DNA of 64,000 nt from Comamonas denitrificans (GTDB lineage: Bacteria > Pseudomonadota > Gammaproteobacteria > Burkholderiales > Burkholderiaceae_C), in the NCBI RefSeq assembly GCF_017368815.1, contig NZ_JAFNME010000017.1, forward strand, positions 1 through 64,000, in the 5' to 3' direction. A model generated the notes under the pieces. It saw nothing but the letters and a program-made list of their open reading frames with translations, was not told the DNA's origin and made no database searches. Shown here one piece after another: positions 51,946-60,293 of the stretch (within the stretch, counting starts at the first letter, position 1; each line of letters begins with the position of its first letter). The position numbers were made by a program, and so were the translations under genes.

Positions 51946-53920
51946 TACCGATACTGGGCTTTCGTCCAAGTTCCCAAGAGGCACTTCCGCCGATAACCTT
52001 TGCGGCAAGCTGTTGTCCCAGTCGCGGCTCAATTACCGGCCGCCACGGCACAAGGCTGAACCCCATGCCGTCATCGAGCATCGCGTAGCGCCCGCTGGCG
52101 AGCATAATGGAACGCCGGTAGATACCGGCTACGCGCTGCCCGTCGGCCACCGGGCGATGCTCTAGGCCGGTTTCCGCCGCAATGTCTTTCGCGGCCTGCA
52201 CTAGTTCCCGATTGCGTAGCGTGCCCAGCAGGTTGCGCGCGAGGATGACGCGCTGCCCGCGGCGCTGTGCCAGCCCCTGTTCTTCGAGGAAATCGGCTCG
52301 CTGCTGTATGGCCTGCTTGGTATCACCGCCAAAGCCCAAGTTGCCCAGCCCACGGCCACCGCCGATCAGTTGCTGGTCAAGCCAAGTCGCGCCGATGACG
52401 CGGGCCTGCCGTTCAATAGGAAGGTGTGATTTCAGCTCTACGGCTACATCGCCCAGCCGTTGCGCGTCGTATTGGCGGCCACGCTCGGCCAGGTCGTCCG
52501 GTACCTTCCATAGCCCTTCGGCCACGCGCTCCACGATGCAAGCCCGGCGCAGGGCTTCCAGCCGCCGGACATGAGCGGCGACGACTTCCTGCGGGTCGCG
52601 TCCGGGCGTAGCCCGGCCCTGCTCGATTACCAGGTGATGATCGGTGCGGTACAGGCCATCGCTCGCCAGCGAGGCGATGTTCTTGTCGGCCGTGCGCACC
52701 TCAGTCGAACCCTTCACCTCTACCACAGCGCCCGTGGGATAGTTCGCCAGTTCGTCGCGGGCGTTCAGTGCAACGTAGTGGGCCTTACCGTCCGTGCCGT
52801 CGATGATCAGATAGCCTCGGTCGTGCAACTCATCGGCAAGCCCCTTCGCGGCCACGCGGCCGATGAGGCTGCGACCATCGTCGCCCGGCTCGAACACCGC
52901 CAGCTCACGCGGCTGGCCGCTCATGGCCCGCTGCATCGTTCGGATGATGTCGCCACGCTCACCCAGGGCACGCAAGGTCTTCTCGGCATCGGCATGAATG
53001 GCCCAGGTGCCGGGCTGCACCTCGTCGGCTAGGCCCAGGCGCTGCAAGCGTTGCAGGCGGCCGATCAGCAGCAGGCGCTGGCGTTGCAACCTCGGCTCGT
53101 TGAGCCGTTCGACATGCACCCGGCCATCCTCGCCGGTCTCGCGCTGCAAGGTGCGATCCAGGCTCGTCCACCGCTCCTGTTCCACCTCGCGCCTCAAGGT
53201 CTGCTGAATCTCCAGTTCGGTGCGCGGCCCCAGCCACTCGGTCGCCAGCTCGGCGGCGCGATGGCGGAAGCCGTGGGCGATGTAGTCACCCGCGATGATG
53301 AGGTCTTTGCCGGTGTCGTCGCGCCCGCGCACGATCAGGTGGGTGTGCGGGTTGTCGGTGTTCCAGTGATCCACCGCCACCCAATCCAGCCGCGTGCCCA
53401 GGTCGGCTTCCATGCGGCTCACCAGATGCCGGGTGTAGGTGCGCAGGTCGTCCAGCTCGGCCCCGTCCTCGGGCGAGACGATGAAGCGGAAATGGTGCCG
53501 GTCGTCGGCGCAGCGTTCCTTGAAGGCGTCCAGATCGGCTTCGTCGGCCTGTGGCCCGTAGCCCCGGCCCGGTTCGCCATCGCGACCCGCGCCGTCGCGC
53601 TCGATGTAGCGCAGGTGCTTGGCGAGCGATTGCGGGCTGGCCCGCTGGTGATTGACCAGCAAGGTCTTGATGGTCACGCGCCGCGACATGGGCATTAGCT
53701 TCGCCCCGGCGAAGCGCGCCGCCGTGTGGCCACGTCCGAGCCGAGAGCCGGGCCGCTGGCCGGTGCCAGCCGCGCCAGGACGGCGTACTGCCGACTTGCC
53801 GCTGCTGGCTTTGCCGGCCTGCTTGAGCACCTTGGAAACGAAGCTCTGCCCCTGGCCCTTGCCCCGGTTCTTCGGGGCGCTGGGGCGCACGCGAAAGTCG
53901 TCGTCGCGGCTGTCGGTCAT
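51938..53920 (-). CDS. traI: Conjugative relaxase (TraI/VirD2-like, DUF3363)
   Basis: Nicks the origin of transfer and leads the strand into the recipient. The start is ATG 53920 (TDSRDDDFRVRPSAPKNRG), giving 660 residues. A basic N-terminal region is followed by the relaxase motifs HHFRFIVSPEDGAEL and DHWNTDNPHTHLIVRGRD (HxH metal site). Long C-terminal DUF3363-type helices follow. The catalytic Tyr is probably in YTRHLVSRMEADLG or LRYIERDG; I cannot decide. The 3' end overlaps the patatin gene by eight bases on the other strand. No oriT could be read with certainty. Confidence 0.9.
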   Translation of the reverse strand: MTDSRDDDFRVRPSAPKNRGKGQGQSFVSKVLKQAGKASSGKSAVRRPGAAGTGQRPGSRLGRGHTAARFAGAKLMPMSRRVTIKTLLVNHQRASPQSLAKHLRYIERDGAGRDGEPGRGYGPQADEADLDAFKERCADDRHHFRFIVSPEDGAELDDLRTYTRHLVSRMEADLGTRLDWVAVDHWNTDNPHTHLIVRGRDDTGKDLIIAGDYIAHGFRHRAAELATEWLGPRTELEIQQTLRREVEQERWTSLDRTLQRETGEDGRVHVERLNEPRLQRQRLLLIGRLQRLQRLGLADEVQPGTWAIHADAEKTLRALGERGDIIRTMQRAMSGQPRELAVFEPGDDGRSLIGRVAAKGLADELHDRGYLIIDGTDGKAHYVALNARDELANYPTGAVVEVKGSTEVRTADKNIASLASDGLYRTDHHLVIEQGRATPGRDPQEVVAAHVRRLEALRRACIVERVAEGLWKVPDDLAERGRQYDAQRLGDVAVELKSHLPIERQARVIGATWLDQQLIGGGRGLGNLGFGGDTKQAIQQRADFLEEQGLAQRRGQRVILARNLLGTLRNRELVQAAKDIAAETGLEHRPVADGQRVAGIYRRSIMLASGRYAMLDDGMGFSLVPWRPVIEPRLGQQLAAKVIGGSASWELGRKPSIGIS

Positions 53921-54356
53921 GGCTGCGCTCCCCGCAAGCTTGGGCGTGTCCTGTCGTGCGAAGCACGCGGACATGCCAGCATTGGCGCGACCCTCGCGCC
54001 AAACGCGGCACGGTGGCGAAGCCGCTCCGTGCCGCGTTCCCCCCATGTGCTGACTGGCTTTCGACGCGGCCAGGTGCCGCGTCCTTTTGTCTTGCCTTCC
54101 GCCTTTGCCCTTCGCTGTCGCTCCAGGCAACGGCGGCCCGGCGGCGCTGCTGCGTGAACAGACAGCGCGCCGGCGAAAGCGCCAATGGCCGCAGGCCGGG
54201 CGCGTTCGAGGCAAGACGCCTGAACGTTGGACGGCTGCGCCGGATGCTGCGCGACGTGCGGTGCGAATGCACCGGCACGACAGGCGCAGCGACACTGAAG
54301 CAGCCAGCAGAACGACATGCCCGATGGCACGTCAGAGCGCAGCGAATCGGCGGCCA
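53921..54356. other. Gap between relaxase and TraF peptidase
   Basis: A 436-base gap with no convincing gene. It lies upstream of the relaxase and is a good place for oriT and the relaxase promoter. Short GC-rich inverted repeats occur but no clear nic-like motif. The open frames seen here continue the relaxase or TraF frames without coding character. Confidence 0.4.
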
Positions 54357-54956
54357 TCATGGGCGTATCTCCGGCCACACCGGATGCGCAACGCCGATCA
54401 CGGCGGATGCGCTGACCGGGCCGAAATAGCGGCTGTCGAACGATGCTGGATTCGTCACGCTCAACAGGAGCAGTTCGCCCGGTTCAAGGCGGCGGCAAAG
54501 CTGCAAGGACGGCAGCGCCCGGCCCAGCCGGTCGGCGGGCAGTACGGCGGCCGAAGGCACGCCGTCGATGCGTACCTGACCGGCGACGATGCAGACGTGT
54601 TGCGGCGCGACCGCGCCCACACGTTTGAGCAGCGGAACGCGCGTCGGCAGGTAGCCGCGCTGCGCAGCGAGCGCGGCAGCCGTGGCCGGAAGCGGCACCA
54701 GCACGATGCTGTCCACGGACAACGGACGTGGCAGCGAGGCGGTGCGCGGGTCGAACGGGTCAATGCGATACCAGCCGACCGCCACGCTGTCGGACGGGTT
54801 GTAGGTCAGACGCGGCAGCGGCGACACGAAAGCCGCCCAGGCCAGCGCAGCGAAGCCGATGGCGGCCAGTGTCGCCAGCACGATGCGAGCGCGCAGGCGT
54901 GAGCGAGGACGCGGCGCCACGTCGGGCGCGTTGGGTGTGGTGGTCGGGGCGGTCAT
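54357..54956 (-). CDS. traF: TraF-type conjugative signal peptidase (S26)
   Basis: Processes and cyclises the TrbC pilin. The 199 residues have a membrane helix (ARIVLATLAAIGFAALAWAA), then the catalytic Ser in YNPSDSVAVGWYRIDP. The Lys is in VPLLKRVGAVAPQHVC, and the conserved GELLLLSVTNPASFDSRYFG box is present. Start overlaps the DUF2840 stop by four bases. The larger open frame extending to 55535 is not the gene. Confidence 0.9.
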   Translation of the reverse strand: MTAPTTTPNAPDVAPRPRSRLRARIVLATLAAIGFAALAWAAFVSPLPRLTYNPSDSVAVGWYRIDPFDPRTASLPRPLSVDSIVLVPLPATAAALAAQRGYLPTRVPLLKRVGAVAPQHVCIVAGQVRIDGVPSAAVLPADRLGRALPSLQLCRRLEPGELLLLSVTNPASFDSRYFGPVSASAVIGVAHPVWPEIRP

Positions 54957-55486
54957 GGCAGCACCTTCCCGGCCAGCCAGGCGGTATGCCGCTCGGTGGT
55001 GTATTCGGGCAGCGCAAGGCGAGCCGCAAGACGGTTGCCCAGCGTGCGCCAGTACGCCGGCGACACGTCGATGGCAGCGATGCCCAGCGCCTCGATGCCG
55101 TCGATGCGCTCCAGCACGGCGCGCACGTTGGCATCGCCTTCGGTGTGTAGGAGCAAGCGCGCGCCCGGCTGAACACCGGGGATGCGCTGCGCCGCGTCCA
55201 GCGGTGTGCAAGCCTGCATCACCATGAGTTGCCAGCGGATCGTGCCGTAGTCGTTGGCCTGCCAGCGGATGCGGCAGAGCATCGCGCCCGGCAGGAACAC
55301 CGCGCAGCGCCGCCAGCGGTCGAGCTGAAGCGTGCGCGCGGGTTCGCCAAAGCGCAGGTAGAGCTTGAAGCGCGGTTCGATATAGGCCAGCGCCACGCGC
55401 GTCAGCGGTACGCTGGCAGGCTGGCCGGAAGGTGCTGCGAGCGCAGCCGTGGCCGCACCAGCGGCAGGCGAAGCGGATGCAGTCAT
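54953..55486 (-). CDS. DUF2840 protein
   Basis: A 177-residue protein characteristic of Tn4371-type elements, between the RHH protein and TraF. After an Ala-rich lead it has LTRVALAYIEPRFKLYLRFG, RIRWQANDYGTIRWQLMVMQ and ALPEYTTERHTAWLAGKVLP. No enzymatic motif is visible; function unknown. ATG 55486 overlaps the stop of the upstream RHH gene. Confidence 0.85.
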   Translation of the reverse strand: MTASASPAAGAATAALAAPSGQPASVPLTRVALAYIEPRFKLYLRFGEPARTLQLDRWRRCAVFLPGAMLCRIRWQANDYGTIRWQLMVMQACTPLDAAQRIPGVQPGARLLLHTEGDANVRAVLERIDGIEALGIAAIDVSPAYWRTLGNRLAARLALPEYTTERHTAWLAGKVLP

Positions 55487-55767
55487 GGGGTGTTCTCCCT
55501 GCGTTGCTCTGGAAACTCGCGCTCCAACAGGCCACGCAGCAGATCGGCCACCGTCACGCCTTGACCGAAGGCGGCGATCTTGATGCGAGCGCGTAGCGCG
55601 GGCGTCACGTCGAGGGTCAGGCGGGCGGTGTAGAGGTCGCCCTTGTTGAGCGCATCGGCGTCGCCCTGGCGAATCCACGCCTCGACGTGCGGATTCGCGG
55701 GCGGACGCGCACCGATGCCGACGCGCTTTGCCGTGCGCTTGCTGTTCGGTGGCGGCCTCGCGGTCAT
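55483..55767 (-). CDS. Ribbon-helix-helix partner of ParA
   Basis: A 94-residue basic protein. The C-terminal 45 residues form a RHH-like fold (YTARLTLDVTPALRARIKIA, AFGQGVTVADLLRGLLEREF). It lies directly after parA with a four-base overlap, the usual place of a small centromere-binding ParB-like protein. It may bind a partition site or act as co-repressor of the par genes. The large ParB-like protein elsewhere (61320) may have a different role. Confidence 0.8.
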   Translation of the reverse strand: MTARPPPNSKRTAKRVGIGARPPANPHVEAWIRQGDADALNKGDLYTARLTLDVTPALRARIKIAAFGQGVTVADLLRGLLEREFPEQRRENTP

Positions 55768-56402
55768 GTCGGCCACCGCAGCAGTTCGTCCACCAGCGCG
55801 GTAATTTCGCGCGCGGCGGCGCTGTCCGGCGCCGTCTCGCGTGCGAGCCGGCCAGCGGCCACGCTGTCGGCGAAGACGATGCGCTGATGCACTTCCGCGC
55901 GCAGCGCAGGGAGCGGCTGGTCGGCCAGCGCCTGGCGCGCTTCGCGCCCGATCACGGTGGTACTGACGCGCCGATTGATGACAAAGGCCGCGCGCAGCGC
56001 AGGTCGGAAGACTTGCGCCTCGCGGATCAGCGCCACCATCTCGGCGCTGGCCCACAGGTCGTAAGGGCTGGGCTGCACCGGGATCAGCACGCGCTCGGCC
56101 GCCAGCAGCGCGGAGCGCGCCAAGGCGGCGATGCGCGGCGGGCCGTCAATGACGACGTGATCGGCCCGCCTTGCGAGTTCTGGCGCCTCCTGATGCAGCG
56201 TCTCGCGTGCCAGGCCCACGGCGCTGAACAGCCGTGGCAAGCCTTGCTGGCTTCTGCGCTGCGTCCAATCCAGCGATGAACCCTGCGGGTCGGCGTCCAG
56301 CAGCACGACGTGCTGGCCGCGCATCGCCAGCTCGCCGGCGATGTGCGTGGCGAGTGTGGTCTTGCCGACACCACCTTTCTGGTTCAGCAGAGCGACGATC
56401 AT
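55764..56402 (-). CDS. parA: ParA-family partition ATPase
   Basis: Segregates or positions the element's circular form. The 212 residues start at ATG 56402 (MIVALLNQKGGVGKTTLATH), placing the deviant Walker A at the very N-terminus as in small ParA proteins. VLLDADPQGSSLDW and ADHVVIDGPPR (Walker B region) follow. Upstream in the transcript lies the iteron-bearing region behind repA. Co-transcribed with the RHH gene. Confidence 0.93.
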   Translation of the reverse strand: MIVALLNQKGGVGKTTLATHIAGELAMRGQHVVLLDADPQGSSLDWTQRRSQQGLPRLFSAVGLARETLHQEAPELARRADHVVIDGPPRIAALARSALLAAERVLIPVQPSPYDLWASAEMVALIREAQVFRPALRAAFVINRRVSTTVIGREARQALADQPLPALRAEVHQRIVFADSVAAGRLARETAPDSAAAREITALVDELLRWPT

Positions 56403-56691
56403 GGCGCGGCCCTCCAAGCTGGAAAGCCTTGCTTCGAGTCGCCTGCAAAACCTGATTTCTGGCGGCTTGGATTGCCTGCCGTTTGTGGCCGCGTGGCGGT
56501 TGTCCACCGCAGCGGCGCTTCTCTACAACAAGTTAGAGAAATTAAGTTAGGGAAGTTAGAGGGCGAGGAAACCCAAAGCTGGCGCGGGTTTGCGGCCGAT
56601 CGGCACGCCTGATAGCACGATAGTCCCACGCCTGATAGCACGATACCCCGCACGCCTGATAGCACGACACCATCCACAGGCTCTCCCGGAG
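56403..56691. other. Candidate replication origin with three iterons
   Basis: This 289-base gap between repA and parA contains three direct repeats CACGCCTGATAGCACGA (starts 56604, 56627 and 56651). A DnaA-like TTATCCCCG lies at 56692-56700 next to them. An AT-richer stretch (AAGTTAGAGAAATTAAGTTAG) lies at 56530-56550. This is the layout of an iteron-controlled theta origin served by RepA, and it implies that the excised element can replicate. Confidence 0.75.
56604..56668. repeat. Three 17-bp iterons
   Basis: CACGCCTGATAGCACGA occurs at 56604-56620, 56627-56643 and 56651-56667, identical in all three. Spacing is 23 and 24 bases, close to two helical turns, so RepA monomers would sit on one face of the DNA. 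Confidence 0.9.
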
Positions 56692-57549
56692 TTATCCCCG
56701 TGCCGTATGCGGCACGGGCCGGAACGTCAGCAGTTCCATGCCGTTGTCCGGCATCCGCTCGATGCCCAGGACGTAGCCGGGCAGCGACTGCCGTGCGACC
56801 AGCGCGCGCAGGTCGCAGGCGAAGTCGTAGGGCTTGGCGGTGCTGCCCGATTTCTGGTGCAGGTAGCGAAAGTCGAACTGCCAGCCGTATGCCTGCTTGC
56901 CGCCGTGCTTGCGCACCAGGCGGTACAGCCACCGCTCGATGCCGCCAGTGAGCCGGAAGTACGCCGGGTCGATGGTCAGCACCAGGGCGGCGTCGAGCAC
57001 GCCCGCATAGAACCAGTCCGGCAGGATCAGCTCGATGCCCAGCGGCGTGCCGCTGGCATCGGCCAGTTCCTTCCATTCGTTGATCCACGAGAAGCGGTGC
57101 AGGCGCCGCCCGGTCGTTTCGCGGATGGACGTGGCCACCGTGGTCGATTGCAGCCGGTCGAGCGCGGCCTTGAGGCGCTGGTAGTCGCGCAGCGACTTGC
57201 CGCGCCCGATGAAGCGCAGGATCTCGTAGGGCGTGGCGTGCATCAGCCGCGACGGCCGCAGGCCGGCGTCCTTCGCTTCCACGATCTGCGAGGCCGCCCA
57301 TATCAGCACGTCCGCATCCCAAATCGTGGCGATGCCGTGCTCCTGCGTACCTTCCACGCGGATCGTCACGTTGCCCGCGCGGAAGTCGATGGGCTTGACC
57401 CGCTTCGATTTGCCGAGCGAGAAGAACGGATAGGCCATCAAATCCTGGCTGTCGCGCGGCGCCATGTCGCCGGGCAAGGCGCGGAACAGGTCGAGCTGTT
57501 CGCGCTCTTGCAACGGCCGCTGCCGGGACGGCAGCGCGGTGCTGGACAT
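56692..57549 (-). CDS. repA: Replication initiator protein A
   Basis: A 285-residue initiator (PF-type RepA/RPA). Motifs typical of the family: AYPFFSLGKSKRVKPIDFRA, GIATIWDADVLIWAASQIVE, TPYEILRFIGRGKSLRDYQR and AYFRLTGGIERWLYRLVRKH. It is expected to bind the iterons just beyond its stop codon. The start ATG 57549 follows the AlpA-like gene by 26 bases. In Tn4371-type elements this gene suggests replication of the excised circle; its frame is intact. Confidence 0.9.
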   Translation of the reverse strand: MSSTALPSRQRPLQEREQLDLFRALPGDMAPRDSQDLMAYPFFSLGKSKRVKPIDFRAGNVTIRVEGTQEHGIATIWDADVLIWAASQIVEAKDAGLRPSRLMHATPYEILRFIGRGKSLRDYQRLKAALDRLQSTTVATSIRETTGRRLHRFSWINEWKELADASGTPLGIELILPDWFYAGVLDAALVLTIDPAYFRLTGGIERWLYRLVRKHGGKQAYGWQFDFRYLHQKSGSTAKPYDFACDLRALVARQSLPGYVLGIERMPDNGMELLTFRPVPHTARG

Positions 57550-57575
57550 GGCGATGGCCTGCCGCGCGCCGCCGA

Positions 57576-57857
57576 TCAGCGCGCACGGCTGTCGGCCGAG
57601 TGGTGCTCGGCGTATTCGGGATCGGAGGTCGTCTCGAAACTGCGGTCGGCGGCCCAGGCATCGAGGTCGGCCACGGCGTACATGACGCGGCGACCGAACT
57701 TGCGAAAGCGCGGGCCGCCGCCGATCACGCGCTGCTTTTCCAGCGTGCGCGGCGACAGGCGCAGGTACTCGGCGGCTTCGTCGTTGGTGAGATAGCGTTG
57801 GGGCTGCACGGCAGCGGTCGAGACAGCGGCGGCAGGCCGCAAAGGAGCGGGACGCAT
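57576..57857 (-). CDS. AlpA/MerR-type helix-turn-helix protein
   Basis: A 93-residue DNA-binding protein. After a 30-residue Pro/Ala-rich lead comes an HTH_17 domain: YLTNDEAAEYLRLSPRTLEK, QRVIGGGPRFRKFGRRVMYA and VADLDAWAAD. Proteins of this group act as excisionases or activators of mobile elements. Start ATG 57857, with GGAGG upstream (GGAGGTTCACACC). Placed before repA, it may control replication or excision. Confidence 0.87.
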   Translation of the reverse strand: MRPAPLRPAAAVSTAAVQPQRYLTNDEAAEYLRLSPRTLEKQRVIGGGPRFRKFGRRVMYAVADLDAWAADRSFETTSDPEYAEHHSADSRAR

Positions 57858-57940
57858 GGTGTGAACCTCCATCGGTTGAAAACGCCCGGCCACACAGCGC
57901 GACCGGATGGAGGCAGTCTCAGAAAGCGCGACCCTTGTGC

Positions 57941-58711
57941 TCAGGGTCGTTTTGCGTCGTCGTCAAAACGACCCTTCTCAAGCGGCGGAAGTTGTGCTAG
58001 TCGGCGATAGCCGCCGCGCATCAACTCATCGCCACGTCGTACCAGGCGGCGCACTTTGGAGCGCAGCCCGCCGTCGCTGTACCAATCGGCTGCGGCATCT
58101 ACGCCGAACAGTCCTTCCGCGACTTCACGCAAGGACGCGCCCGCCAGGGTCGCGTCGAGCGCCTGCAAGGTGTGCAGTTCCAGCAGTGCGGCAGGTGCTG
58201 GCCTGGGTTTGGCATCGGCTAGAGCGGCACCGGGCACCTGACCGCGTGCAGGCGCGGCAGCGCCGCCGCGATGGGCATAGGCCACGGCCATGCCATCTTC
58301 CAGGCCGGGCGCGAGCGCGAAACGCAGGCAATGACCTGGGCTGCGCGCGATCAGCGCCAGCCCTTTGCCGTCATGCAGCAGTTGCTTGTGGCCGGGGATG
58401 AGCCAGAACGCGAACATCGCCGCATCCAGCGGCGGATCGGCATCGGGGTAGAGCTGCACCACAGCGGCATGGCCGGGCAGCCAGGCCGGATGCGCGTCGC
58501 GCGCATCCAAGGCCGGGTCTTCCAGCAGGCGCAAACCCCAGCGATGCGCCGCCTGCTGTGCCGCTTGCGAACGGCGATGGTGGCGCAGCCAGTCGAGCCG
58601 ATAGTCGGGATGCCGGCGCAGGTACTCCCAGGCGAGCGCAAGGCCGTCCAGATGCAGCACGTACAGATACGCGGCAGTCGAATACCAAGGCTCGGCGCTG
58701 TGATCGACCAT
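57941..58711 (-). CDS. DUF2285 (transcriptional regulator-like) protein
   Basis: A 256-residue protein of Tn4371-type elements. The N-terminal part (WYSTAAYLYVLHLDGLALAW, EYLRRHPDYRLDWLRHH) is the DUF6499-type domain. The middle (YPDADPPLDAAMFAFWLIPG) and end (LREVAEGLFGVDAAADWYSD, SKVRRLVRRGDELMRGGYRR) form DUF2285. The C-terminal Arg-rich helix-turn suggests nucleic-acid binding. Complete; precise role unknown. Confidence 0.85.
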   Translation of the reverse strand: MVDHSAEPWYSTAAYLYVLHLDGLALAWEYLRRHPDYRLDWLRHHRRSQAAQQAAHRWGLRLLEDPALDARDAHPAWLPGHAAVVQLYPDADPPLDAAMFAFWLIPGHKQLLHDGKGLALIARSPGHCLRFALAPGLEDGMAVAYAHRGGAAAPARGQVPGAALADAKPRPAPAALLELHTLQALDATLAGASLREVAEGLFGVDAAADWYSDGGLRSKVRRLVRRGDELMRGGYRRLAQLPPLEKGRFDDDAKRP

Positions 58712-59019
58712 GACGCCACCTCCCGCGAACAGGACTCGCCGCCACGGAAGGACTACGCGCTACATCGCAATCGTTAAAACGTCATGGGAAAAAAAGGTGA
58801 ATCGGGTTGTCAAGACCGATTGGCTCCGATGCGTTGCGGTATTCGTCTCAATGCTGCGGCGGCAGCGCCCCGAGTTGGAGTGCTGCACAGGCCAGCCTGC
58901 CGCAGTCCGCGTCAAGCATCATGCCTATTTGGATCAGACTGGTGGGGCTACGCCGCAAGAATGCCGATTGAGACCTACCCGGTATGGCGCCAGACTGAAA
59001 AAGTCACAGTGCGCCGTAT
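58712..59019. other. Gap between DUF2285 and DUF2958 genes
   Basis: About 308 bases with no convincing gene. It should contain the promoter for the DUF2285/AlpA/repA set on the minus strand. I see no repeats or hairpins of note. Confidence 0.4.
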
Positions 59020-59370
59020 TCAGTCCGGGATGGCCCCGTCGCGCTCGGCCAGCCGGGTGTATTCCGACAGCGTGCGCGTAGGGCGGAAGTAAAGGTCGCG
59101 CATCACGGGCTGCTTGCGCGGCCCGACGATGCCAGCCAGCTCGGACAACTTGACGGTGCCTTGCGCTGGCATACCGATACCCAGGTCGATGAGGCCCCAG
59201 GCGGTGTCGCCATCGGTTGGATCGAGCGCGGCCAGCAGCCAGGTCACGTGCGCGTCCGGCGTGAACAGCCGCACCACAGGCACCGGGTCGATGGCCCGGC
59301 CAGCGGCACGGGCCTCGCCGTTGGCGAGCAGTTGCGCGCGCTCCGGGGCGGTGGCGAGTGGCTGGGGCAT
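59020..59370 (-). CDS. DUF2958 protein
   Basis: A 116-residue protein starting at ATG 59370 (MPQPLATAPERAQLLANGEA). Motifs include VVRLFTPDAHVTWLLAALDP, DTAWGLIDLGIGMPAQGTVK and VMRDLYFRPTRTLSEYTRLA, all typical of DUF2958. It is conserved near XRE regulators in this ICE family, with unknown function. Transcribed from the 239-base region shared with the divergent XRE gene. Confidence 0.87.
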   Translation of the reverse strand: MPQPLATAPERAQLLANGEARAAGRAIDPVPVVRLFTPDAHVTWLLAALDPTDGDTAWGLIDLGIGMPAQGTVKLSELAGIVGPRKQPVMRDLYFRPTRTLSEYTRLAERDGAIPD

Positions 59371-59546
59371 GGTCGGCAATCCCACACATCCAATGATGCA
59401 CGAACGCGGTTTCACGCAGAAGCGCAGAACCGCCAAGCCGGATGCACGACTTCGTGCGCAAGCACGGATGCGGTTCTATGGCTTTGCTGGAATCCGCCGA
59501 TACGGATTTCCGTAGAAGCACAAAAACGGAGAACACCAAATGAACA

Positions 59547-59567
59547 CTATAGATTGTAGTTCTATAG
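59547..59567. promoter_or_regulatory. Inverted repeat in the divergent XRE/DUF2958 promoter region
   Basis: CTATAGA (59547-59553) and TCTATAG (59561-59567) are perfect inverses around a 7-base spacer. The site lies 43 bases before the GTG start of the XRE gene and in the only space between two divergent genes. It is the probable operator of the XRE regulator and may double as a -10 region. Confidence 0.65.
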
Positions 59568-59609
59568 GGCGCAATGGGCTGTCATCTTGGTTTTTGAGAG
59601 GAACCATTG

Positions 59610-59915
59610 GTGGCGGCTGGGAACTCATTGGCGAAGGCGTTGAAGACAGTCAGAAAGGCGCGTGGCTTGAGCCAGGAAGCCTTCTCTGACGTGTCCAGCC
59701 GTACCTACATGAGTACCCTGGAGCGCGACCTGAAAAGTCCGACCCTGCACAAGTTGACCGAGCTGTGCGAGGTGATGGAGATCCACCCGCTCACGCTGCT
59801 GACGCTGGCCTTTGCGGGCGACAGCCCGCGCAAGGCCGACGAACTGCTGGCGCAGGTACGCCGGGAGCTGGAGTCGGTGTTGAAGGAGCGCGACGCGGCG
59901 AAGCCGCGCGCGTGA
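59610..59915 (+). CDS. XRE-family transcriptional regulator
   Basis: A 101-residue repressor-like protein. The HTH at residues 8-60 is SLAKALKTVRKARGLSQEAF, SDVSSRTYMSTLERDLKSPT and LHKLTELCEVMEIHPLTLLT, in the classical XRE pattern. A C-terminal helix follows (DELLAQVRRELESVLKERDA). The start is GTG 59610 with GAGAGG eight bases ahead; the TTG one codon earlier is possible. It is the only plus-strand gene of the element core, so it probably sets the switch between the maintenance genes on either side. Confidence 0.88.
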   Translation: MAAGNSLAKALKTVRKARGLSQEAFSDVSSRTYMSTLERDLKSPTLHKLTELCEVMEIHPLTLLTLAFAGDSPRKADELLAQVRRELESVLKERDAAKPRA

Positions 59916-59978
59916 AGTGGTGATGTGCTGCGACCAGCAGCACAGCGCCCCGCCGCGATGGGCGGGGCGCTGCGGTGG

Positions 59979-60293
59979 TCACGCCGCCTGGGGCTTGCTG
60001 CGCGACCAGATCAGGTCGTGCGTGCCGTTCTCGTTCTCGATCAGGCGGGCATAGACCGTCGCCGGGAACGAGGGATCGTCGAGGGATACGGACACGTAGG
60101 GCCGCCCGGCTTCGCTGGTCTTCTTCCACGCCGCGCCGATGTCGTGGCCGGCCGCCTGAAGGCGGAAGTCGGGGGCGTTCTCGGTGTCGCCCTTGTCGTT
60201 GGGAACCAGCTTGACCTTGACGTTGAGCGTCAGGGTGCGAAGCGTGCCGGTGAAGCCGTCTTTGTCTGCGGTGAAGGTGCCGATGTTGGCCAT
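59979..60293 (-). CDS. DUF736 protein
   Basis: A 104-residue protein: [60 protein letters not shown]. This is the DUF736 signature found in many conjugative elements and plasmids of proteobacteria. Function unknown; the beta-rich fold suggests a small binding protein. Its RBS (GGAGAA) and start lie at the left edge of the hairpin-rich gap, which therefore forms its 5' region. Confidence 0.92.
   Translation of the reverse strand: MANIGTFTADKDGFTGTLRTLTLNVKVKLVPNDKGDTENAPDFRLQAAGHDIGAAWKKTSEAGRPYVSVSLDDPSFPATVYARLIENENGTHDLIWSRSKPQAA

Noticed and set aside
54957-55535. Longer TraF reading frame and an arginine-rich lead
   Set aside because: The part upstream of 54956 overlaps DUF2840 in another frame and is Arg/Cys-rich shadow; the TraF helix and Ser motif start after 54956.
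56403-57661. 420-codon minus-strand frame across repA
   Set aside because: Reads through the iteron region and opposes the RepA frame; Arg/Ala/Pro-rich and without a domain.
58784-59092. Plus-strand open frame in the DUF2285/DUF2958 gap
   Set aside because: Overlaps the end of DUF2958, has no ribosome site and no protein-like pattern.
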